DNA from: Paenibacillus endophyticus
GTDB lineage: Bacteria; Bacillota; Bacilli; Paenibacillales; Paenibacillaceae
Reading direction: 5' to 3'
DNA: 64,000 nucleotides
NCBI RefSeq assembly: GCF_014192395.1
Contig: NZ_JACHXW010000003.1
Coordinates: forward strand, 363,054-427,053
Shown here: piece by piece, positions 25,684 through 32,747 of the stretch
How positions within the stretch are numbered: position 1 is the first letter of the stretch
Layout: every line of letters begins with the position of its first letter
The notes under the pieces: generated by a model
The model's database searches: none
The model's input: the letters and a program-made list of their open reading frames with translations, nothing else
Told to the model about the DNA's origin: nothing
Translations under genes and position numbers: made by a program

Positions 25684-26468
25684 TGAATGCAAGCACCTCA
25701 ATCAAGAGAGCCTCTTTTGCCACGACGAATGCCGTCTTTATCGGACGCAGCATACGGCATAGCTTACGCAACGTTGAAGCATTGATTATGGCGATCATGC
25801 TCCCTGTCATGCTCATGCTGCTCTTCACCTATGTATTCGGCGGGTCCATTGACCCAACCGGAAATTATGTTAACTATGTCGTTCCCGGCATTATTCTGCT
25901 CTGCGCCGGATTCGGCTCATCCAGTACCGCAGTTGATGTGTCCATGGATATGACTAACGGTATCGTCGATCGGTTCCGGACTATGCCGATTCAGAGCATG
26001 AGCGTAGTTACCGGCCATGTCGTCGCGAGCCTTGCACGCAACCTATTCGCAACAGGGGTTGTTGTCGGGGTTGCGCTGCTTGTCGGATTCAAGCCTTCCG
26101 CAAGCTTGCTTGAATGGCTGGCAGCCATAGGCATCATTGCTTTGTTTATCCTCTCCTTCACTTGGCTATTCGCGGCAATCGGATTGATGGCCGGCAGTCC
26201 TTCCTCAGCCAGTGCTTACGGGTTCATCCTGCTTTTTCTGCCTTACTTGTCCAGCGCTTTCGTCCCAACGGATAACATGCCGAGCTGGCTGCAAGGCATT
26301 GCGAATCATCAGCCGATTACACCCGTGATCGAAACGATTCGCGGTCTCCTTACCGGCACACCCATTCTAAATAGCGGCTGGTTTGCGATTGGCTGGTGCT
26401 TATTCATTGTTCTAATCTCCCTAATCTGGTGTAATTGGGCCTTTCAGCGGAAAACGGCTCGGAGATAA
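25680..26468 (+). CDS. DrrB-like ABC-2 permease
   Basis: 262 aa with about six membrane helices. PVMLMLLFTYVFGGSIDPTGNYVNYVVPGI and MTNGIVDRFRTMPI are typical of the DrrB/ABC-2 membrane family. It overlaps the ATPase gene by 4 nt (ATGA), so expression is coupled. The substrate cannot be told; family members export hydrophobic antibiotics. Confidence 0.94.
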   Translation: MMNASTSIKRASFATTNAVFIGRSIRHSLRNVEALIMAIMLPVMLMLLFTYVFGGSIDPTGNYVNYVVPGIILLCAGFGSSSTAVDVSMDMTNGIVDRFRTMPIQSMSVVTGHVVASLARNLFATGVVVGVALLVGFKPSASLLEWLAAIGIIALFILSFTWLFAAIGLMAGSPSSASAYGFILLFLPYLSSAFVPTDNMPSWLQGIANHQPITPVIETIRGLLTGTPILNSGWFAIGWCLFIVLISLIWCNWAFQRKTARR

Positions 26469-26478
26469 GCTCCTTGCA

Positions 26479-26504
26479 GCACTGTTCCGAAGCACTGTTC
26501 CGAA
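26479..26504 (+). repeat. Tandem duplication of 13 bp
   Basis: GCACTGTTCCGAA occurs twice back to back (26479-26491, 26492-26504) just after the permease stop. Confidence 0.8.
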
Positions 26505-26545
26505 AAAGTAAATGCGAATGGTCAATCCCCTAACATGCACAAATA

Positions 26546-26586
26546 ACCTTCAACGCCACTTTTATAGTGGAGCTGAAGGTTTTTTC
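26546..26586 (+). terminator. Terminator of the drrAB-like operon
   Basis: The arms ACCTTCAACGCCAC and GTGGAGCTGAAGGT form an imperfect 14-bp stem followed by six T. Confidence 0.85.
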
Positions 26587-26668
26587 ATCTTCAATATATG
26601 TACCAAACGGGAGCTGAGATTTCAAAAGCCGACATGTGGGCCAGTCCCTTTGGCATGTCCGATTCCGT

Positions 26669-27463
26669 TCAGTCCGGCTTCAGCGTTTGCTTGCGCTCAA
26701 GATAGTGCTCAATACCGTCCAGAATTCTTTCTAGACCGAAATCGAAATCATCTCCTACCGTATTCTCGCTCTCATTTTCTCCTGTGTATGCCCCTGACAT
26801 GATAAGCGGATGCAAGCTTGGAAATCGTTCTGCCTTAACCAGCTGCTTAAGCGCCTTGCTGTAGCTTAGACCGCTAAAAATATCTGGGGTTCCTCCCGTT
26901 TGAACCATCCGCTGCATGTCACGCTGAATGATTCCGCTTGAACGCGAATAGCTGCTTAGCAGGAGGAGAATTGACATTTTTTCGTATTCGTTCAAGGGAA
27001 AGTCGCGCATGGACCTAAGCATCCAATCGACCATCTGCAGGTTGTTAGGCGTTATCGGAACGCTTGAAATCGGAATGTCGCCAAACCAAGGATGCTTGCA
27101 AAAAACAGCAATGCACACCTTCACATACTCCCGCATACTTGCCCGCCAATCGATTTCCGCCACTTGCGGAGGGATCGGAACATCGCATACCGCATCCTGC
27201 ATGAGCAGAAGCAGATCGTCCTTGCTGGCAATATATCTATATAGGGACATCGTCGTAAAACCGAGTGAAGCTGCAACCCTGCTCATCGATACGCCGGATA
27301 GCCCATCCTTGTCGGCAATGGCAATAGCTGCATCCACTATCTTTTTGATGCTTAGCTCGCCTTTAGGCCCCCGTTTCGACTGCTGCACGATTCCCCAGCT
27401 GAGCTTCGCCCCATTAGGGAAACCCTTCAGTTGTTCCTGATCAAGATACTCATTGTTTTGCAT
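26669..27463 (-). CDS. TetR-family regulator with TetR_C-type domain
   Basis: 264 aa from ATG at 27463. The helix-turn-helix (IVDAAIAIADKDGLSGVSMS, LGFTTMSLYRYIASKDDLL) and the C-terminal region (FDFGLERILDGIEHYLERK) match the TetR class-C group that regulates DrrAB-type exporters and tetracycline-like efflux. It is convergent with the drrAB-like operon, and its promoter shares a 13-nt block with theirs. It probably represses both. The N-terminal 40 residues before the HTH are longer than usual. Confidence 0.9.
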   Translation of the reverse strand: MQNNEYLDQEQLKGFPNGAKLSWGIVQQSKRGPKGELSIKKIVDAAIAIADKDGLSGVSMSRVAASLGFTTMSLYRYIASKDDLLLLMQDAVCDVPIPPQVAEIDWRASMREYVKVCIAVFCKHPWFGDIPISSVPITPNNLQMVDWMLRSMRDFPLNEYEKMSILLLLSSYSRSSGIIQRDMQRMVQTGGTPDIFSGLSYSKALKQLVKAERFPSLHPLIMSGAYTGENESENTVGDDFDFGLERILDGIEHYLERKQTLKPD

Positions 27464-27504
27464 CACTGCCTGCCCCCCGAAAACGAACCGTCCGTGTAAT
27501 TGTA

Positions 27505-27527
27505 TACCTGATAGACAGTATATCACA
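27505..27527 (-). promoter_or_regulatory. Promoter and candidate operator of the TetR gene
   Basis: On the minus strand TTGTGA, 16 nt, TATACA. The spacer holds ATATACTGTCTAT (27511-27523 inverted), the counterpart of the block in the drrAB-like promoter; the larger sequence GTATAC-N10-GTATAT is nearly palindromic. Confidence 0.55.
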
Positions 27528-27755
27528 ACTAAACGTATCCCCGTAACTCGCCTTCCGGCCATGGTCTACTCGAATAGCTTGTTTCATATACATAGACAAG
27601 CAAAAAGCATGCTTGTATGAAAGTCTAAACGGCTGTTGCCGTCCTCTTTGGCAAAAGCAGTCGTTACGCGGAGATAGATAAGCACATTTATATGTGAAAA
27701 CATATAAATTCTTATACATGTCAATCACGCCCGGAAAGGATGTGCTCATTACCCA

Positions 27756-28385
27756 ATGGAGCTTCAACTGCCGCTAGTTGTCACGTTTCTTCTGCTTCTC
27801 GGAGTTGCCTTATTCTGGACAGCTGCCTATGTTCTCGTCATTTATAGAGGATTCAAGGATCAGTTTTGCGGAATGCCGCTCGCTTGCATTTGCGCCAACA
27901 TCACTTGGGAGTTCCTGCTTACTTTCATCATGCCGTTTCATCCGCTTCAACAAATCGTAACCTTAATCTGGTTTTTACTCGACTGCGTCATCCTGCTCCA
28001 ATATTTCATGTATGTCAAAGCACCATATTCCAAACGCTTGATATATGCTTCCGTCGCCGGCTTGCTTGTCATTTCGTTTCTGCTGCATTACGGTAGCGCG
28101 ATTGAATTCGATGACGAAATGGGTATTTATTCGGCCTTTTTCATCAACTTATTGATGTCCATCCTGTTTATTAAGCTGCTGCTTGCCAAAGAGCTCCAAG
28201 GTCAGTCCCTTTCAATCGCTTATTTCAAAATGATTGGAACGCTCTGTGCATCCGTCATCTGCTTTGCGCTTGATCCGCAATCAGTATTGCTCATGATTAT
28301 GTATGTTTTGATTTTTATATTGGACATCCTCTACATCCTGCTTGTTTATCGTAGAACGGTTAGCACAGTGCTCAAACCTGCATAA
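27756..28385 (+). CDS. Putative transmembrane terpene cyclase (Pyr4/PaxB-type)
   Basis: 209 aa, almost wholly hydrophobic, with about seven predicted membrane helices. The segment ANITWEFLLTF, with its Asn-x-x-Trp-Glu, followed by FLLDCVILLQY and a Gln/Tyr-rich loop, resembles the transmembrane terpene cyclase family of fungal meroterpenoid pathways, whose catalytic acids include a Glu in such a WE motif and an Asp in a late helix; here LDP and FILDILY are candidates. This assignment rests on pattern memory and is moderate. The nearest SD (GGAAAGG) is 15 nt from the ATG, unusually far. Convergent with a glycosyl/acyl transferase pair. Confidence 0.6.
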   Translation: MELQLPLVVTFLLLLGVALFWTAAYVLVIYRGFKDQFCGMPLACICANITWEFLLTFIMPFHPLQQIVTLIWFLLDCVILLQYFMYVKAPYSKRLIYASVAGLLVISFLLHYGSAIEFDDEMGIYSAFFINLLMSILFIKLLLAKELQGQSLSIAYFKMIGTLCASVICFALDPQSVLLMIMYVLIFILDILYILLVYRRTVSTVLKPA

Positions 28386-28396
28386 GCATCAACTGC

Positions 28397-28440
28397 AAGA
28401 AGAATGAACCCAGGCCGCTTGCGACTGGGTTTATTCTTCT
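28397..28440. terminator. Terminator after the putative terpene cyclase
   Basis: The 16-bp arms AGAAGAATGAACCCAG/CTGGGTTTATTCTTCT (one mismatch) enclose 11 nt; A/T-rich flanks are on both sides. Confidence 0.75.
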
Positions 28441-28466
28441 TGTTCATCTTGCTATTATTGTGCCTC

Positions 28467-28557
28467 TTGCTCTCCTTGCTCTTCTTGCTCTTCTTGCTCT
28501 TCTTGCTCTTCTTGCTCTTCTTGTTCCTTTTGCCTCTTGCCTCTTGCCTCTTGCCTC
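28467..28557. repeat. Two adjoining microsatellites, 9-bp and 7-bp units
   Basis: Five exact copies of TTGCTCTTC (28476-28520) with one degenerate copy at each side are followed without gap by four exact copies of TTGCCTC (28530-28557). They fill the space between convergent genes. Confidence 0.95.
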
Positions 28558-28605
28558 GCGCCTTTATCCGAAAGCCATGCTCGATTGCTGCCGACAGTAC
28601 CTGCC

Positions 28606-29220
28606 TCACTTGCCCCTAACGAGCACTTTTTTCAGCCCAGCCCTAATTTCAGACCGGTGGGTATATACGAGAATAGCCATATTTCCGAGCCATACCCATT
28701 GTATGGCGGCAGGGAACGCCCTTGCGTACAAATAGAGGTAGAGAAGCAGCATGCCAAAGACCACCTGTAAACCGTCGGTATGCGCTGAATGCTGCTTGCT
28801 GCGGTACAGCCAGCGTATCGCTGCCGCAAGCAGCGCGAGAATGATCGCATATGCCAGCGCGGCCTCGAACGCCGTAATGGCGCTCCATACCCCGAAGGTG
28901 ACTGCAATCGCCTTGCCGCCCTTTCCTTTAAGGAATGGGCTGAAGGCATGCCCAGCTATAGGTGCCAAAGCAAGCGGAACGATTAGCATGCCTTCGCTGT
29001 AGCCACTTCCAATGATGAACAGCAGAGGAAGATATCCCTTCAGAAAGTCCAGCAGCATGCCGGCAGCGCCAAATTGATAACCGGCAGACTTCCAGAGGTT
29101 CATCGCTCCGGGGTTTCCGTCACCTACGGCTCTCAGGTTCTTCTTGCGCAGCAGAGCGATCCAATAGGAGAACATAAGGGAGCCGGAAAGAAACAAGCAT
29201 GCGGTCAGCACGATGATCAT
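28606..29220 (-). CDS. PlsY-family acyltransferase paralogue
   Basis: 204 aa with about five membrane helices and the PlsY signatures DGNPGAMNLWKSAG (compare GxGNxGAxNV) and GHAFSPFLKGKGGKAIA. True PlsY makes lysophosphatidic acid from acyl-phosphate. This copy starts within the stop of a CrtQ-like glycosyltransferase (ATGA overlap). PlsY-like genes paired with such glycosyltransferases occur in carotenoid clusters of other Bacillales, where they acylate a glycosyl terpenoid, so a lipid-tailoring role is more likely than phospholipid synthesis. That is inference from context. Confidence 0.8.
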   Translation of the reverse strand: MIIVLTACLFLSGSLMFSYWIALLRKKNLRAVGDGNPGAMNLWKSAGYQFGAAGMLLDFLKGYLPLLFIIGSGYSEGMLIVPLALAPIAGHAFSPFLKGKGGKAIAVTFGVWSAITAFEAALAYAIILALLAAAIRWLYRSKQHSAHTDGLQVVFGMLLLYLYLYARAFPAAIQWVWLGNMAILVYTHRSEIRAGLKKVLVRGK

Positions 29221-30311
29221 GATCCCCGCCTGCCTCTTACTTTGACGTACCGGCCTTTCCATTTCACTTTGCCGAGTACAACGACCTGATATAGTGAATA
29301 ACCCATCACGATAAGAAAGAAAAGGGAAGAAACGAAATGGAACACCGGAATCAGAATGCCAAAAACGCCTACGTGCTTAGCGAAATAAAACAATTGCAGC
29401 ATGTAAATGAGGTAGCCGATCATTAAAGGCAACGCCCATGAGGTATTAATGAACAGCCATACCGCATTCGTCAGCAGGAGACCGATCGTCCAAATCGCAA
29501 TAGGAACGACCGTCCAAAGGCTAAGAGTACCTGTGCTTAAAATAGCGCCTTTGCTAAAGCCTTCGATTTGGCTTCGAATGCCTGTTGGATACATCCGGAA
29601 GGAGACCAATCCATATCCGATGAAATTGGTGACGGGAATGCCCGCCTCCATAAATTTCGATCCGATAAGCAAGTCATCCAAAACCTCGGATTTGACGCTC
29701 TCATGCCCATTAATCGCCTCGTAATCTTCTCTTAAAGCTAGGATGCACGAGCCATAAACGCCTTTTTGAGGATTGCTTTTCTCGAAAACGGACGTGAACG
29801 CAAATATGCCCAATATATTCATAACGAGCGCAAGCTTCTCATACAGCTTCTCCGTTTGATGGAACGGAACGACCGATATGACTCCCTTAGAGCGCTCCCT
29901 TGCCTTCATTAACAATGCCAGCGCTTGTGGCGCAAGCCTAATATCCGCGTCCAAAAAAGCGAAGGCATCTCCTTTGGCATGCAAATAACCGTTCCATACC
30001 GCCCAGCTTTTACCCGTCCAGCCCTGTGGCAGACTTTTGCCCGAAATGACCTTGACCCCGTAGCTTTCCGCTATCTCCCTCGTCCGGTCAGTGGAGAAAT
30101 CATCCACGACGATAATCTCGAAGGGCTGGTACGTTTGCGACTGCAGGGAATCCAGCAGATAAGGCAAATTAAATTGTTCATTTCTAGCGGGAATGATAAC
30201 AGAAAGCTTTCTCGACCTATGATCGGTTTCGTCCACTACAGGTATTGTATTTTTCCTGAACACGATAAAAGCAGATAGACAGCCGAGCAGCAGGAGCATC
30301 GTTATCCACAT
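29217..30311 (-). CDS. CrtQ-like membrane glycosyltransferase (GT2)
   Basis: 364 aa. An N-terminal membrane helix is followed by a GT2 domain (LSVIIPARNEQFNLPYLLDS, EIIVVDDFSTDRT, AFLDADIRL with the DxD, and a later SEVLDDLLIG acid motif) and two to three C-terminal helices. The layout and the ending EWKGR-type (VKWKGRYVKV) match 4,4'-diaponeurosporenoate glycosyltransferase CrtQ. The start ATG at 30311 has GGGGG at 7 nt. No carotenoid synthase or desaturase (CrtM, CrtN) is in the window, so the acceptor is open. Confidence 0.88.
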   Translation of the reverse strand: MWITMLLLLGCLSAFIVFRKNTIPVVDETDHRSRKLSVIIPARNEQFNLPYLLDSLQSQTYQPFEIIVVDDFSTDRTREIAESYGVKVISGKSLPQGWTGKSWAVWNGYLHAKGDAFAFLDADIRLAPQALALLMKARERSKGVISVVPFHQTEKLYEKLALVMNILGIFAFTSVFEKSNPQKGVYGSCILALREDYEAINGHESVKSEVLDDLLIGSKFMEAGIPVTNFIGYGLVSFRMYPTGIRSQIEGFSKGAILSTGTLSLWTVVPIAIWTIGLLLTNAVWLFINTSWALPLMIGYLIYMLQLFYFAKHVGVFGILIPVFHFVSSLFFLIVMGYSLYQVVVLGKVKWKGRYVKVRGRRGS

Positions 30312-30391
30312 TTCTTTTCCCCCCTCTATATCTATATATGAGGGAACGATGCCCATTATAAGAGCGTCTTGCCAACATTATTATGCATACA

Positions 30392-30427
30392 AAAAACCGT
30401 TATGGCTTATTCGCCATAACGGTTTTT
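30392..30427 (-). terminator. Terminator of the SleB-like hydrolase gene
   Basis: The 15-bp perfect arms AAAAACCGTTATGGC/GCCATAACGGTTTTT around 6 nt; T-run on both sides. Confidence 0.9.
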
Positions 30428-30428
30428 C

Positions 30429-31424
30429 CTATCTTGCGAAGCTATGATGGCCGATTGTCGCAATGACATCCAAACTTGACCAGAAAGCGCCTTTGGATAC
30501 ATTTGGATTAAAGAAATAGACGGCGTTCTCAACATTGTTTTTCCCATTAAGGGCATCCTTCGCGGCGCGCAGCACGCTTGCATTCGGTTTACTCTTATCC
30601 AGCAAGCCGTTGTGGGCAGGAGGGAATTGTTTGCCTGAATAGATGACATCCCGTATCGTATCCGGGAAGCTTGCGCTCTTCACTCGGTTAAGGATCACAT
30701 TTGCAAGGGCAAGCTGCCCTTCATATGACTCGTAGCCTGCTTCAACCATCGTAATCTTGGCAAGCAATTGAAGATCCGATTCCGTATAAGGCTTAACCGG
30801 CTTGTCAAAAACGGAAGGGATGACGATCTTCAGCTTCGTTCCGGACTGGATGACTGCCTTCCCATCCAGCTCATTTCGTTTCAACAGCTCTGATTTGCTG
30901 CTTCCTTGCTCCTTGCTAATGGCATCTAGCCCATATTCTTGCGAAATGACCACTGGCTGCACGGTGATCAAATCCACAACATCCGCTTCGGCGTTCAACT
31001 GGACGTCAGCGTGCAGCAATTCCGACAGCTGGCGCAATGGCGCGTATAACCTGCCATCTTTCAAGACAGGAGCTCCATCCAGACGGTAACGGTTTTCGTT
31101 AAAATACACAATGGGAACTTCGTTACCCATTATAATAGTATCGCCTAAAGCAGTATGTATCGTTGCTTCCTCATTGATCTTATCCCAGCTCGAAGTGGCT
31201 CCGAGCAGTTCGGCAATGCGAGCTGCAGGGGCGTATAACTTCCCATTCTGCATGAACGCAGGATCGGTCATCTTCACGATCTTGCCATTTTGTTTGATCG
31301 TCACAGCATTCGTGGACACCGCTTCTCCCGCCGAGACGATAGACAATGGTCCGCTGCAAAGCAAAAGCATGCCCAAAACCATTGTGATAATAAGCCTGTT
31401 AACATTTCGGCCTTCTCTGATCAT
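30429..31424 (-). CDS. SleB/CwlJ-type cell wall hydrolase with copper-amine-oxidase-like N-domain
   Basis: 331 aa. Signal peptide (ending near SIVSAG), then a domain of the copper amine oxidase N-terminal (CuAO_N1) type (TIKQNGKIVKMTDPAFMQNGKLYAPAARIAELLGA), a linker (LKIVIPSVF, not a full LysM), and a C-terminal SleB domain: DLQLLAKITMVEAGYESYEGQLALANVILNRVKSASFPDTI (split), with the Glu in AKITMVEA being the conserved catalytic Glu. It is predicted to hydrolyse spore cortex or cell wall glycan outside the membrane. GGGAGG lies 5 nt before the ATG. Confidence 0.93.
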   Translation of the reverse strand: MIREGRNVNRLIITMVLGMLLLCSGPLSIVSAGEAVSTNAVTIKQNGKIVKMTDPAFMQNGKLYAPAARIAELLGATSSWDKINEEATIHTALGDTIIMGNEVPIVYFNENRYRLDGAPVLKDGRLYAPLRQLSELLHADVQLNAEADVVDLITVQPVVISQEYGLDAISKEQGSSKSELLKRNELDGKAVIQSGTKLKIVIPSVFDKPVKPYTESDLQLLAKITMVEAGYESYEGQLALANVILNRVKSASFPDTIRDVIYSGKQFPPAHNGLLDKSKPNASVLRAAKDALNGKNNVENAVYFFNPNVSKGAFWSSLDVIATIGHHSFAR

Positions 31425-31568
31425 GCGTACCTCCCAGCACTACAAGTTGGTCTAAACTGCCAATGCTTACCTCTGGGCAAAATTATAACACAGCTAAATA
31501 CGCCTGTAGGATTAACATTTTCACAGAATTACACAAAAAAAATATAAAAAAGCCCTGAAAACACAAAA

Positions 31569-31595
31569 AACCATCTCAATTGAGATGGTTCATCG
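31569..31595 (-). terminator. Terminator of the GH43 gene
   Basis: The perfect stem AACCATCTCAATTGAGATGG-type palindrome (31569-31590); on the minus strand six T follow. Confidence 0.8.
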
Positions 31596-31609
31596 GCGAA
31601 TTCAGCACC

Positions 31610-32629
31610 TTATTCGGCAGCGCTTACATCATTACTTCCATCGAGATCGCGCCTTGCCGTTTTCACGATAAATGTTTCTCCGGTATCGGTCATTTCGTAA
31701 AGCTTGCATCTAGAATCGGGCATCCGGAACGGGGAATGAAGGATGAGCATCCACTCATGCTGAAACGTTCGGAAGAGCATGCCATGCCCGCTGTCGTCGT
31801 AAACCAGCGGCTCAAGCTGTTCCCATGGCCCCTCCAGCTTGCCTGTCTGAGAGCGCGCGATTGTCTGGACATAGCTGCCGTTGTCGTACGTTGACCAGAG
31901 CATGATTAGCCGGTTGCCGCTTGTGAGGTACAGCTGGCACCCGTCCGTCACGTACACCGACTTCGAGCCGTCAGGCGGATGTTCGCCATTATCCCATGGC
32001 GCCTCCGAACCATCAAACAAATGAACGGACTCAGATTCACTGTCGGTAAGCTCCGCATTCAGCTGAACAGCTTCCACCGTGCCGTCGCCTGTCTGCACCC
32101 ATTCATGGCAGTATACCATCCATGGCTTGCCTTCATTATCTATAAACAGCGAGCCGTCAAGCGTCATCAACTGCTCCGAAACAATCGGAGCATTCTTCTT
32201 AACGAGTTCGAATGGCCCATCCAACGAGTCTGACACTGCAACGGCAGTGCCACGCCATTGCAGCGGATAACCTCCGTATCCCTCTCCGGCTAGCTTCTTA
32301 TCGTTATTGTGGAGCGTCACGAATAAATAATAGTGGCCGCCGTAAGCGTGAACCTCCGGAGCCCATGCGCCGTGCTGCGGGTTCGTCCATACGCCGTCCG
32401 GAATGGTAAAGACGACATATGGCCCTTCCCACTCCGCTAGATCCCGGCTTTTATAGGCGAGCACGCCATAACGCTCCATTCCGTTCAGCTTTGGGCTTCC
32501 GCCCGTATATAGATAATAGGTTTGCGTGGCTCCGTCTGCAACGACGAATGGATCATGGGCAGGAATATCGGCAAGCTTTAGCCCTCCCCGGGGGTTCGAA
32601 ACATCGGAAGCAGCATGATACGCGTTCAT
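31610..32629 (-). CDS. Glycoside hydrolase family 43 protein
   Basis: 339 aa, cytoplasmic. IPAHDPFVVADGATQTYYLY carries the catalytic-base Asp of GH43, HGAWAPEVHAYGGHYYLFVTLHN the conserved middle motif, and MTLDGSLFIDNEGKPWMVYCHEW the transition-state Asp. The general-acid region may be in WVQTGDGTVEAV. ATG at 32629 is preferred: GGAGGG lies 9 nt upstream, whereas the ATG at 32638 adjoins it. Predicted arabinosidase or xylosidase activity. An inverted repeat GTTAC-N10-GTAAC overlaps the -10 upstream (32655-32674). Confidence 0.88.
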   Translation of the reverse strand: MNAYHAASDVSNPRGGLKLADIPAHDPFVVADGATQTYYLYTGGSPKLNGMERYGVLAYKSRDLAEWEGPYVVFTIPDGVWTNPQHGAWAPEVHAYGGHYYLFVTLHNNDKKLAGEGYGGYPLQWRGTAVAVSDSLDGPFELVKKNAPIVSEQLMTLDGSLFIDNEGKPWMVYCHEWVQTGDGTVEAVQLNAELTDSESESVHLFDGSEAPWDNGEHPPDGSKSVYVTDGCQLYLTSGNRLIMLWSTYDNGSYVQTIARSQTGKLEGPWEQLEPLVYDDSGHGMLFRTFQHEWMLILHSPFRMPDSRCKLYEMTDTGETFIVKTARRDLDGSNDVSAAE

Positions 32630-32654
32630 ATTGAACATCCCTCCAAATCGAATA

Positions 32655-32674
32655 GTTACACTTATAATGGTAAC
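32655..32674 (-). promoter_or_regulatory. Inverted repeat over GH43 -10 region
   Basis: GTTAC at 32655-32659 and GTAAC at 32670-32674 flank a minus-strand TATAAG. It may be a regulator site; support is only the symmetry. Confidence 0.35.
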
Positions 32675-32747
32675 ATGAATGAGCTGGACATGACTGAACG
32701 ACTAATAAGTATGAACTATGAAGTATGAAGATCATCTGGCCATTAAG

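Noticed and set aside
28467-28557. Short direct repeats considered as a CRISPR array
   Set aside because: Units of 7-9 bp without spacers; it is a microsatellite.
28346-28609. Minus-strand frame with Lys-Lys-Ser repeats
   Set aside because: It is the translation of the two microsatellites and of the terminator, without SD.
29217-29220. GT and PlsY-like genes as a carotenoid cluster
   Set aside because: No CrtM or CrtN gene is in the window, so only a possible tailoring pair is claimed.
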